Assembly (NCBI GenBank): GCA_016192065.1
Contig: JACPUX010000049.1
Location: 30,109-94,108, forward strand
Direction of reading: 5' to 3'
DNA length: 64,000 bases
Origin: Betaproteobacteria bacterium
GTDB taxonomy: Bacteria; Pseudomonadota; Gammaproteobacteria; Burkholderiales; Casimicrobiaceae
The notes beneath the pieces were generated by a model that saw nothing but the letters and a program-made list of their open reading frames with translations, was not told the origin of the DNA and made no database searches. The position numbers were made by a program, and so were the translations under genes. Positions 56,485-64,000 of this stretch are shown here, piece by piece (the first letter of the stretch is position 1; each line of letters starts with the position of its first letter).

Positions 56485-57263
56485 TGGGCAAGCCCTTCTT
56501 CGAGGTCGAGAACCTCACCAAGCGCTTCGGCGGCCTGACCGCGGTCAACGCGGTGAGCTTCGAAGTGCGCCGCGACGAAATCGTCGGCATCATCGGCCCC
56601 AACGGCGCGGGCAAAACCACGCTGCTGCGGCTGATCACCAAAATTCTCGCGCCCGACTCCGGCCGCATCGTGTTTGACGGCGAAGACATCACCGGCCTCA
56701 AGCCCTGGGACGTGGTCAATCGCGGCATCGCCGGCACCTTCCAGAATACCCGTCCCTTTCGGCACTTGCCGATCATCGCCAACGTCATGGTGCCTTGCCT
56801 CAACGAGCGTTCCAAGCGCCATGGCGAGTGGGTGCGCAAGGTCGAGGCCAAGGCCATGGACGCGCTGGAGTTCGTGGGTATTTCCGACCTTGCCCTGGAG
56901 CCCGCTTCGGCGCTATCGCAAGGGGATCTGAAGCGCCTGGAAGTGGCCCGCGCCATCGCCACGGAACCGCAGCTCCTGCTCCTCGACGAACCGCTGGGCG
57001 GCCTCAACCCCACCGAATCGGAACTGCTGGCCAGGTCGATCAAGCGCCTGCATAAAGGCGGGCGCTTCGGCCGCCTGCACAGCGAAGGTCCGGCGGTGCT
57101 GATGATCGAGCACAAGCTGAAGGAACTGATGGCCATCGTCGATCGCGTCATCGTCATCAACTATGGCGAAAAGATCGCCGACGGTCCGCCCGAGGTCGTG
57201 GTGAAAGACCCGCGCGTCATCGAAGCCTATCTGGGGAGCGATCATGCCGCAGCCCGTGCTTGA
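56484..57263 (+). CDS. livG: Branched-chain-amino-acid-type ABC ATPase (LivG-like)
   Basis: A 259-residue ATPase. Walker A GPNGAGKT, Q-loop FQNTRPF, signature LSQGDLKRLEVARA (in place of the canonical LSGGQ) and Walker B LLLLDEPLGGL are present, with the LivG-type C-terminus ending IEAYLG. The start GTG overlaps the ligase stop and the end overlaps livF by 20 nt. An HAAT-family importer would need two permeases and a binding protein, none of which is encoded here. Confidence 0.92.
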   Translation: MGKPFFEVENLTKRFGGLTAVNAVSFEVRRDEIVGIIGPNGAGKTTLLRLITKILAPDSGRIVFDGEDITGLKPWDVVNRGIAGTFQNTRPFRHLPIIANVMVPCLNERSKRHGEWVRKVEAKAMDALEFVGISDLALEPASALSQGDLKRLEVARAIATEPQLLLLDEPLGGLNPTESELLARSIKRLHKGGRFGRLHSEGPAVLMIEHKLKELMAIVDRVIVINYGEKIADGPPEVVVKDPRVIEAYLGSDHAAARA

Positions 57264-57999
57264 ACTGGCCAAGCTGACGGTTCGCTACGATCGCGCAGTG
57301 ATCATCAACGGTGTCGATCTGGTGGTGAACGAAGGCGAACTGGTGGGACTCGTCGGCCCTAACGGCGCGGGCAAATCGACCACCCTGCGCGCCATCTCCG
57401 GCCTCGTCGCCTGGGATGCCGAAGTGAAGCGCGGCACCTTCGGCGACATCGTGGTCGAAGGCGAAGTGAAGTTCCTGGGTCAAAGCATCAAGCACACGCC
57501 GGCACACGAAATTCGCCGCCTGGGTCTCGTGCTCTGCCCCGAACGCCGCCGCCCCTTCCGGGAACTGACGGTGCTGGAAAACATCATGGCCGGCGCCTAC
57601 CTTTGCCACGACGCCGCGCAAGTTCAAGGCAATCTTGATCGTTGCTACGAACTGTTTCCGCGCCTCAAGGAACGCGGCGCACAAATCGCCGGCACCTTGA
57701 GCGGCGGCGAACAACAAATGCTCGCCATCGCCCGCGCCCTGATGTTCGACGCCAAGCTGCTATGCGTCGACGAACCCTCGCTGGGCCTCGCCCCCAAGAT
57801 CGTCGAAGAAGTTTTCGCCGCCCTGCGCCGTGTGCACGAAAGCGGCGTCGCGGTGCTACTGGTCGAACAGGAAGTCGGTCAGGTCTTCAAAATGGCCGAC
57901 CGCAACTACGTGCTCTCGCAAGGGCGCATCCTCGCCCAGGGCAGCGGTGAGGCGCTGATGGCGGACGAGACTTTGCGGGCGGGGTATCTGGGGTTGTAG
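57244..57999 (+). CDS. livF: Branched-chain-amino-acid-type ABC ATPase (LivF-like)
   Basis: A 251-residue ATPase with Walker A GPNGAGKS, Q-loop region LVLCPERRRPFRELTVLENI, signature LSGGEQQMLAIARALM and Walker B LLCVDEPSLGLAP, all typical of LivF. It overlaps the preceding ATPase. The next gene downstream is on the other strand, so the operon ends here. Confidence 0.93.
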   Translation: MPQPVLELAKLTVRYDRAVIINGVDLVVNEGELVGLVGPNGAGKSTTLRAISGLVAWDAEVKRGTFGDIVVEGEVKFLGQSIKHTPAHEIRRLGLVLCPERRRPFRELTVLENIMAGAYLCHDAAQVQGNLDRCYELFPRLKERGAQIAGTLSGGEQQMLAIARALMFDAKLLCVDEPSLGLAPKIVEEVFAALRRVHESGVAVLLVEQEVGQVFKMADRNYVLSQGRILAQGSGEALMADETLRAGYLGL

Positions 58000-58064
58000 C
58001 GCGGCCTTGACCGCGAAGAGGTGCCTGCGTCACCACCCGAAGACTCTCGCGGGCAGGCCCGTTC

Positions 58065-58517
58065 CTACAACATCTGCCTCGGCGCAGGCAGGGGCGACGC
58101 TTGCGCCTCCATGGTCACGCAGTACTCCCTGAAACCCATCGCCAGCCAGAACTTGCGTCCAGCGGCGTTTTCGATCAGCACGTCGATTCTCAGTTGCGTG
58201 GCGGCAGGCCAGGCGTTGGCCCAGAGCCAGGTGAGGGCGCGCCGCGCGACACCCTGGCCGCGGCGACTGGGGATCACGAAGAGCTGGCGGAGATACACGA
58301 ACTCGGCTTCATGCCGGAAGAGCGCATAGCCCAGCGCCATCCCCTCTTGCTCGAAAACGACCGCCTGGTACTCGCTGCGAAGCCAAGCCGCCATGCGCTC
58401 GCGCAGCTCTTCGACGCCCATGGCATTGCGATGCCCCTCATCGCGGATGAGTTGCCAATTCATCGGCGCCAGAAGCGCCGCATCCTCGGGGGAGGCGAAA
58501 CGATAGCTTGCGGTCAT
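58065..58517 (-). CDS. GNAT-family N-acetyltransferase
   Basis: A 150-residue single-domain GNAT protein. YRFASPEDAALLAPMNWQLIRDEGHRN is the N-terminal part, LRQLFVIPSRRGQGVARRALTWL is the acetyl-CoA-binding motif A, and IENAAGRKFWLAMGFREYC is the C-terminal strand-helix. I set the start at ATG 58517; an ATG ten codons upstream is possible. The substrate is unknown. Confidence 0.87.
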   Translation of the reverse strand: MTASYRFASPEDAALLAPMNWQLIRDEGHRNAMGVEELRERMAAWLRSEYQAVVFEQEGMALGYALFRHEAEFVYLRQLFVIPSRRGQGVARRALTWLWANAWPAATQLRIDVLIENAAGRKFWLAMGFREYCVTMEAQASPLPAPRQML

Positions 58518-58782
58518 GGAAAGGCGACGAAAGTCGAGAGAGCGCATTGGCAGTAACCCGGATTCTGCTACGCCCACTGCGCCCGGGCAAGGCTGCTGCG
58601 ATGAACGCGATCGGCCAGCCGGTTCACGCACACGCGTGGAATCGATCCGCGACGCCAGCTCATCAGACGCCGCAGCCGCCCAAGGCGATGCCCAACCCAT
58701 GCTCAACCCCGCCGGTCCGCGCCTGCCCGCCTTTCGCCATCGAGATCTCGCCCAACACGCGCAAATCGGCTAGATTGCGCGC

Positions 58783-61380
58783 ATGCCCCGCCTGCCCGAT
58801 CCGCCCGCTGATTTGATCGAGGAGGAACTCGAACGCCTCGCGGCGAGCGAGGCCCTGCGCCGCGCGCCCAGTCTTCAGCGCCTGCTGCACTACCTCGTCG
58901 CCAAGCGCCTGGCCGCAGACGAGACCGCACTGCGCGAGACCGCAATCGCCTTCGAAGTCTTCCGGCGCGACCCCGCCACCTACGACTCCCAGGTCGACCC
59001 GATCGTCCGCGTCAACATCGGCCGCCTGCGCGAACGGCTCGATGCGCACTATGCTCGTCTCGACCCCAAGCCGCGGGTCAAGATCGTACTGTCCAGGGGC
59101 CGCTACGCGCCGGATTTCGTCACCGAACCTCTTCCGCCGGCCTCGCCGCCCACCCTGCAGGCAACGCTGGCGCTTCCGGCGTACCTAACGCGCTGCTTTG
59201 GCCTGGAGCAGCAGGTGGCGCAAATTCGCGGCTTGATGACCTCGCACCGCTTGGTCACGTTGCTTGGTTCCGGCGGCAGCGGCAAGACTCGGCTTGCTGT
59301 CGAACTGGCTCGGACCGTGCACGAAACCACCCGCTTGGACGGCGACAGTGCGGTTCCGGCCTTTGATGTCGTGGCCTTCGTGCCGCTCGCCGCCTGCACC
59401 GATCTGCCCGCCATGCAAGACGCCGTACGCGGGGCCTTCGCGCTGCCGGCAAGCCCGGCGGGAATGGTCGAGCAACTCGCTCGCGCGCTGGCCGGGCGGC
59501 GCGCACTGCTGATTCTCGACAACCTCGAACCCCTGCTGCCCGCCGCCAACGAGCCGGTGCGGGCACTGCTCACGGCCTTACCCGGCTTGCACGTGTTGGT
59601 CACCTCGCGCATCGTCCTCGGGCAAGACGGCGAGCGCGAGTTTCCGATTGCGCCGCTGGCGCTGCCGGCGCCCGAGGCCAGTCTCGATGACATGGCCGCC
59701 TCGCCCGCACTGGCTCTGTTCATGGATCGTGCCAAATCGGTGCGCATGGACTTTCGCCTCACCCCCGACAACGCGGCCTTGGTGGCCGAGATCGTCGAAC
59801 TGCTCGGGGGGTTGCCCTTGGCGATCGAACTGGCCGCCACGCGGGTGCGCAGCTTTTCTCCTGGCCAGATTCTGCAGCGCCTGCGCAGCGTGGTTGAAGG
59901 CGCCCCGCCGGGCGGGCGCTCCGGGCTGAGCCTGCTCGAACGCCAGGGTGGCCGCAACCTCGGCGATCCCCGCCACGCCTCGATGGAGCAAGTGATCGGC
60001 TGGAGCTGGTCGCAGCTCGACTCCCGGCAGAGGCGCACCCTGGAGGCCGTCACCGTCTTTCCCGCCGGTTGCGATCTCGCCGCCGCTGCCGCCGTTGCCG
60101 ATGACACCGACGGCGGCGACGTGCCACTGGTCATGGACGAGCTCGTGCAGCGCTCGCTGTTGTCCGTCCGCGCGCAAAACGACGGCAGCATGCGCTTTGT
60201 GATCACCGAACCGGTTCGCGAATTCGCGCATGCGCAGCTCGCCCTCCTGCGTTGGCTGGAGCTGCGGGCACGGCAGCGGCGCTGGACGCTTGCCTGGGCC
60301 AAAGCCCTGGCGATCACGCCGCCGCTCGATGCCATCCACGCCGAAATGCCCAAGGTCCTGGCCGCGCTGGCGAGCGCCGTGGCCGACGGCAACGCGCAAG
60401 ACGCCTTGCGGCTCGCCGTCGCCATGCGTCCAGCGCTCAACGAAGTGCCCCTGCCGCCTTCGGGCGCGGCGGCGTTGCGCGAGGCGATTGCCGCCAGTAG
60501 CGGCACCGACGACCTGCGCGCGGCGGCCTGCACGGTTCTGTGCGTGGCCACCTACGATCAGGGTCGGCATCAGGACGCCTTGCGTGACGCCGAACACGGC
60601 CTGGTGCTCGCCGCACCGCACAGCATCGAGCGTGCCCGCGCTCTGCATGCCTTGGCAAGCCTGCGCTGGCGCATCACTCGCGACGCCCGCGGCCTCGACG
60701 CGCTGCTCGACGAAGCTCTGGCGATCGCCGTGCAGCAGGGGCACCTCGGGGTCGAGGGCAGCGTATATGCGTTGCGCGGCTTCATCGCCGGTGCCCGCCA
60801 AGGCAGCGACACCACCGCCGAGGCACTCCAGCGCCGCGCGCTGGAACTTTGGGATCGGCTGGGCAACCGCCACCTCATCAACAGCGGCCACTACAACCTG
60901 GCCGTGCGCGCCGCCGCGCGTCGCGAGTGGCGGGAATGTCTCCAACGCATCGAGGGTGTCTGCGCGGTCGCGCGCACGGATCGGGACTGGCGGCAGCTCT
61001 CCCAGGCGCTCAACGTGTGCGGCAACGCCTTGTGCGGGCTGCGGGATTGGTCGGGCGCTCACGCCGCCTACCTCGAAGCCGCCGAGGTGGCGTTTGCCGC
61101 CGCCGACGGCGTTGCGCTTTGCCACGCGCTGTGGAATGCCCCGGTGGCGCTGGCGCACCTGCGTCTGCCCGAGACCGCGGCCACCGTGATGGCCTTTGCC
61201 GCCCACCATTGGCAAGCCAATTTCGGCCTGCTTTCAGCCAGCGATCAGCGCGAACTGCGGCACGTCCGCCGACTGGTGCAAGTGCAACTCGGCGCCGCGC
61301 GACGCGAAGCGATCGAGGACGAAGGGCGCAGACTCACGCCGGCCGACGTGGTGCAAGGCCTGCGCTCGGCGAAGGCGTGA
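58783..61380 (+). CDS. STAND-type ATPase regulator with TPR-like C-terminus
   Basis: An 865-residue protein in three parts. Residues 10-112 (LQRLLHYLVAKRLA, VFRRDPATYDSQVDPIVRVNIGRLRERLD, VLSRGRYAPDF) resemble the small domain at the front of some cyclase-like and TPR regulators. Residues about 140-480 form an AfsR/NB-ARC-like NTPase with P-loop GSGGSGKT (162-169), Walker B ALLILDNL (241-248) and GGLPLAIEL (342-350). The rest is helical with TPR-like units. Such proteins act as signal-gated switches. There is no classic DNA-binding HTH and no adjacent target gene, so the role is open. Confidence 0.8.
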   Translation: MPRLPDPPADLIEEELERLAASEALRRAPSLQRLLHYLVAKRLAADETALRETAIAFEVFRRDPATYDSQVDPIVRVNIGRLRERLDAHYARLDPKPRVKIVLSRGRYAPDFVTEPLPPASPPTLQATLALPAYLTRCFGLEQQVAQIRGLMTSHRLVTLLGSGGSGKTRLAVELARTVHETTRLDGDSAVPAFDVVAFVPLAACTDLPAMQDAVRGAFALPASPAGMVEQLARALAGRRALLILDNLEPLLPAANEPVRALLTALPGLHVLVTSRIVLGQDGEREFPIAPLALPAPEASLDDMAASPALALFMDRAKSVRMDFRLTPDNAALVAEIVELLGGLPLAIELAATRVRSFSPGQILQRLRSVVEGAPPGGRSGLSLLERQGGRNLGDPRHASMEQVIGWSWSQLDSRQRRTLEAVTVFPAGCDLAAAAAVADDTDGGDVPLVMDELVQRSLLSVRAQNDGSMRFVITEPVREFAHAQLALLRWLELRARQRRWTLAWAKALAITPPLDAIHAEMPKVLAALASAVADGNAQDALRLAVAMRPALNEVPLPPSGAAALREAIAASSGTDDLRAAACTVLCVATYDQGRHQDALRDAEHGLVLAAPHSIERARALHALASLRWRITRDARGLDALLDEALAIAVQQGHLGVEGSVYALRGFIAGARQGSDTTAEALQRRALELWDRLGNRHLINSGHYNLAVRAAARREWRECLQRIEGVCAVARTDRDWRQLSQALNVCGNALCGLRDWSGAHAAYLEAAEVAFAAADGVALCHALWNAPVALAHLRLPETAATVMAFAAHHWQANFGLLSASDQRELRHVRRLVQVQLGAARREAIEDEGRRLTPADVVQGLRSAKA

Positions 61381-61567
61381 GTATTCGTTATCGCGAGGGT
61401 AGGAGCGGGTGCGTGCAAGTGCGCACCCTGCCGGGCCGCAGTTTCTGTGGCTCGTGCTCCAGTAGGTGCTGCCGAACGTTTGAATTCAGGGGCGCGACGC
61501 GGCGTTATCGCGGCGCGTCCCTTGGAATGATGGGTTCGGCCCCACCGAGCTACGAGCTGCCATTGTT

Positions 61568-61885
61568 TCAGGCTGCTGCGGCGTGGAGCCTCACGCCAAG
61601 AGCATGAGCAACTTTGAGAACGGTTGCAAAGCTCGGGTTTCCACTTTCTCTCAGAGCTTTGTATAGACTCTCGCGGCTAAGGCCAGCATCACGCGCCACC
61701 TGTGACATTCCTTTGGCGCGGGCAATGTCGCCGAGAGCGCGAGCAATGCCCGCTGCATCCTCAGGCGCCTCTGTGAGCCAAGCATCGAGGTACTCAGCCA
61801 TCTCTTCAGGCGTGCGCAGTTGTTCCGCCACATCGTATGGCACAGTCTTCGTTTTCGCGGATGGTTTATGGGAAATCTTGGGCAT
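61568..61885 (-). CDS. Addiction-module antidote protein, HigA/HI1420-like
   Basis: A 105-residue protein. PYDVAEQLRTPEEMAEYLDAWLTEAPEDAAGIARALGDIARAKG followed by the HTH MSQVARDAGLSRESLYKALRESGNPSFATVLKVAHALG is the pattern of the antidote in HI1419/HI1420-type modules. It lies 11 bp after the toxin remnant on the same strand, in the family's toxin-first order. It appears intact. Its natural upstream promoter may have been displaced by the IS66 insertion. Confidence 0.9.
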   Translation of the reverse strand: MPKISHKPSAKTKTVPYDVAEQLRTPEEMAEYLDAWLTEAPEDAAGIARALGDIARAKGMSQVARDAGLSRESLYKALRESGNPSFATVLKVAHALGVRLHAAAA

Positions 61886-61896
61886 TTCAGTTCCTC

Positions 61897-62178
61897 CTAT
61901 AGATTCCTTGCTAGTGCAATCGCTGTCCGAACGTCTTGTTGTTGGCTAGACTTATCGCCGCCAACCAGAAGAACACTGAATTCGCTACCCCGTTGGGTGG
62001 AATAGACCCGATAGCCCGGCCCGAAATCGATCTTTAACTCAGACACTCCATCACTCAGGTCGCGATGCTGTCCCGGATTGCCGTGAACCAGAAGGTCAAC
62101 ACGCATCTGGATGCGAGCACGTCCCGCGCGATCCTTGAGGGCGTTTATCCAGTCTCGATAGACCTCTGTAGTCCGAAC
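61897..62178 (-). pseudogene. HigB/HI1419-like toxin, 5' end removed by IS66
   Basis: The surviving 93 codons (VRTTEVYRDWINALKD to ALARNL) carry the full RelE-like body, including GVSELKIDFGPGYRVYSTQRG and LLVGGDKSSQQQDV. The expected Met and two to four residues are absent: at 62179 the sequence changes to GTAACCGGTAAC, the probable IS66 end. No ATG, GTG or TTG occurs in frame near the junction. It is therefore probably not translated, or only as a longer fusion from inside the element. Confidence 0.8.
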
Positions 62179-62206
62179 GTAACCGGTAACTCCCCGGCGT
62201 TCTTCC

Positions 62207-63799
62207 CTACGTGCGCAGACTATGCAAAGCCGAGCGCAGCGGCTGGTCGGCGAAGTGTTGCTTCCACAGCCGCGGCGTGAGTTCGTGGACGCGGCTGGCC
62301 GGATGCTGGCCGACGCGCTGGAGTACGTCGACGAGATACTCATACGGATCGATGCCATGCAGTCGGCAGGTCACGATCAGGCTTTGCATGATGCCGACCT
62401 GCTTGGCCCCCAGTTCGGTCCAGCAGAAGAGCCAATTGCGCCGCCCCATCGGAATCACCCGCAGCGCACGTTCCAGATGGTTGGTGTCGATCGGCACCTC
62501 GGGGTCGGTCAGATAGACCTCCAGGCCGAATCTTCGCTCGCGGGCATAGGCCAGCGCCTTGGTCAGGGGGCTGCTGGGCAAGAGCCCCTGCGCCTCGAAT
62601 TGCTCATTGACCCAGCCGAAGAACTGATCAACGAGCGGCTTGGCGTGTTGCAGTCGATAGTCGAGCTTTTTCGCCGCGCTGAGCTTTTGCTCGCGGATGC
62701 GCTCTTCCACCGCGTAGAGCCCGCCAATGAAGTCCAGCCCCTGCGCGGCGAGCGCCGGGTCGCTGTCTTTGGCCTCGAAGAGGTGCCGTCGAGTGTGCGC
62801 CCAGCATTGCGCGTGGGTGAGCCCGGTCTTCTTGGTGTAGTGCTCATAAGCGCTGTAGCCGTCGGTCAAGAGCACGCCGCGCTCGACCGGGGTGAGCCCC
62901 AGCGCTTCTTGGACGTGTTTGATCTGCCGACTCTCGAAGAAGGGGAAGCACACTTCATCGAGTTCACCATAGACCGGCCAGAAGTAGGCGGCCTTCAACT
63001 TGCCCGGCCCGGCCCGCGCGGCCTTGATCGGGGTCTCGTCCATGGCCTTGACGCGCGAGCCGCGGATCGAGTCGAACTGCGCCTCGTAAATGGGTTGCAA
63101 GAGCGCAATTGCTTGGCTACTCACTTGCGTGAGCCACGGCCGGCTCACCGTGATGCCGGCATCCGTCAGACGCTGGTGTTGGCGATAGAACGGCAAGTGA
63201 TACGCGAATTTGTCTACCAGCAGACCGGCGAGGAAGCTCACCTCGGCGCGGCTGCCTTCGATCACGCCCACCGGGGCTGCCGGGCAGACGATCGCCTGGG
63301 TTTGTTTGAGCTTGATCACCGGCCGCCGGTAGTGCAGCACCACGGTGCTGCCCGGGCGCTGCGCCAGCCGATAGCTGTTCTTGTAGCTGATGACCTCGAA
63401 CTCTTCTGGGGCGAGCCCGGCGGCCTCGGGGGCGGTCAGCTCGATGACTTCGATGGGCACCTTGGAGGCGTCGAAGAAGGGCAGGCTGTCGTCGCTGCTG
63501 TCGGACTGCTTGGCCGACGCTCGGCGCGTGTGCGCGGCGACCTGGCGTGCGGCGGCAGCTGGCGCTGCGCCCTCCTGCTCCGGGGTAACCCATTCGCCCA
63601 GACTGAGCTGGCCGCTCAGGCCGTCACCGAGGCGCCGCTCGCTCTTGTGGCCGAAGACCTGGCGCTTGAACCAATCGAGTTGCTGCTTGAGGCCGTCGAT
63701 TTCCCGAGCGAAGGTAGCGACCAGATCGACCACTTGCTGCGGGCTCAAGGTGGCCACCTCGGCGAGGCTGGGCACACGGTTCTTGGTGGTCGAAGTCAT
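62207..63799 (-). CDS. tnpC: IS66-family transposase TnpC
   Basis: A 530-residue transposase. An N-terminal leucine-zipper-like region (VVDLVATFAREIDGLKQQLDWFKRQVFG) precedes the DDE domain with MDETPI (first Asp), LLTDGYSAYEHY (second Asp) and NHLERALR (Glu). The C-terminal IS66_C region is GIMQSLIVTCRLHGIDPYEYL. The frame is complete, so it looks functional. Its ATG overlaps the tnpB stop (ATGA). Confidence 0.96.
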   Translation of the reverse strand: MTSTTKNRVPSLAEVATLSPQQVVDLVATFAREIDGLKQQLDWFKRQVFGHKSERRLGDGLSGQLSLGEWVTPEQEGAAPAAAARQVAAHTRRASAKQSDSSDDSLPFFDASKVPIEVIELTAPEAAGLAPEEFEVISYKNSYRLAQRPGSTVVLHYRRPVIKLKQTQAIVCPAAPVGVIEGSRAEVSFLAGLLVDKFAYHLPFYRQHQRLTDAGITVSRPWLTQVSSQAIALLQPIYEAQFDSIRGSRVKAMDETPIKAARAGPGKLKAAYFWPVYGELDEVCFPFFESRQIKHVQEALGLTPVERGVLLTDGYSAYEHYTKKTGLTHAQCWAHTRRHLFEAKDSDPALAAQGLDFIGGLYAVEERIREQKLSAAKKLDYRLQHAKPLVDQFFGWVNEQFEAQGLLPSSPLTKALAYARERRFGLEVYLTDPEVPIDTNHLERALRVIPMGRRNWLFCWTELGAKQVGIMQSLIVTCRLHGIDPYEYLVDVLQRVGQHPASRVHELTPRLWKQHFADQPLRSALHSLRT

Positions 63800-64000
63800 G
63801 CGCTAATTATACCATGTGCATCAGGCGTAGCCACATATTTGTATCGCTTGCGGACCACTTTCGCTTCGATCCCTTCGAGCAAGAGTTTGAGTCCGGTCCA
63901 GTCCATTTCCATGGTCTCGACGCGGCGCCAGTCGGACAGAAACCGGCCCTGTTCGAGCCGCTTGGCCCAGATGCAAAAACCGCTGCGATCCCAGTAGAGC
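63796..64000 (-). CDS. tnpB: IS66 Orf2 (TnpB), C-terminal part only
   Basis: The visible 67 codons translate to LYWDRSGFCIWAKRLEQGRF and onward, the hallmark of IS66 TnpB, and end in TPDAHGIISA followed by TGA overlapping the tnpC start. The N-terminal part lies beyond the window's right edge. TnpB is an accessory needed for IS66 transposition; its exact function is not known. Confidence 0.93.
   Translation of the reverse strand, partial: LYWDRSGFCIWAKRLEQGRFLSDWRRVETMEMDWTGLKLLLEGIEAKVVRKRYKYVATPDAHGIISA

Larger units (their letters stand above)
62179..64000 (-). mobile_element. IS66-family insertion sequence, left end in window, right end outside
   Basis: It comprises tnpC and the 3' end of tnpB, in that order reading against the strand. 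The boundary at 62179 is inferred from where the toxin frame stops matching its family and from GTAACC at the end, as IS66 elements often begin with GTAA. The other inverted end and the target duplication lie outside the window; the expected 8-bp copy would be GTCCGAAC. Confidence 0.85.

Overview
The window is GC-rich chromosomal DNA from a betaproteobacterium. Two gene orders point to that class: ndk-rlmN-pilW-rodZ-ispG-hisS-yfgM-bamB-der and hfq-hflX-hflK-hflC-DUF2065-hisZ-purA. leuS-lptE-holA, a 3-hydroxybutyrate-oligomer hydrolase, a TRAP transporter and an exosortase H locus fit the same picture. There is no rRNA in the window, so I do not name a genus. One tRNA (Thr, CGT) is present. I saw no CRISPR array or prophage. 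The only insertion sequence is an IS66-type element running off the right edge.

Layout. 1-8.9 kb: the end of a diguanylate cyclase, a YkgJ-type metal-binding protein, 3-hydroxybutyryl-CoA dehydrogenase, a complete TRAP transporter (dctP-dctQ-dctM), a GNAT protein overlapping rsmE, a DUF1697 protein, then holA and lptE. 8.9-25.4 kb: leuS, a secreted FecR/SPOR protein, a LysE exporter, a 7TM-DISM diguanylate cyclase, an AEC permease, hslU (without hslV beside it), a lipoprotein PHB-oligomer hydrolase, sodC, fabI, an FAD oxidoreductase and a membrane acyltransferase. 25.6-33.6 kb: several membrane proteins (EamA, DedA, exosortase H with its partner, LysE, DUF456), a secreted beta-helix protein with a DUF5648 tail, and amiC.

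33.6-51.7 kb is the conserved core: tsaE and queG are divergent, then 17 genes run co-directionally from ndk to a phosphoribosyltransferase, many with 1-4 nt stop/start overlaps. They cover nucleotide supply (ndk, purA), translation quality (rlmN, hisS, der, hflX), cell shape and envelope (rodZ, pilW, yfgM, bamB), isoprenoids (ispG), RNA chaperoning (hfq) and membrane proteolysis control (hflK, hflC). 51.9-58.5 kb: rlmB, the tRNA gene, two divergent AMP-forming acyl-CoA synthetases and two Liv-type ABC ATPases that lack permeases. 58.8-64 kb: a large STAND ATPase regulator and a HigB/HigA-like toxin-antitoxin pair whose toxin start has been removed by the IS66 element.

The less expected content is repetitive. 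A small element of about 95-120 bp with GGAAACGCTGA-type inverted ends recurs in intergenic gaps from 12 to 29 kb. A separate 111-bp GC-rich repeat lies in frame inside rodZ and again, as about two units, directly before (or as an N-terminal extension of) ispG, so the same peptide is potentially encoded in two unrelated proteins.
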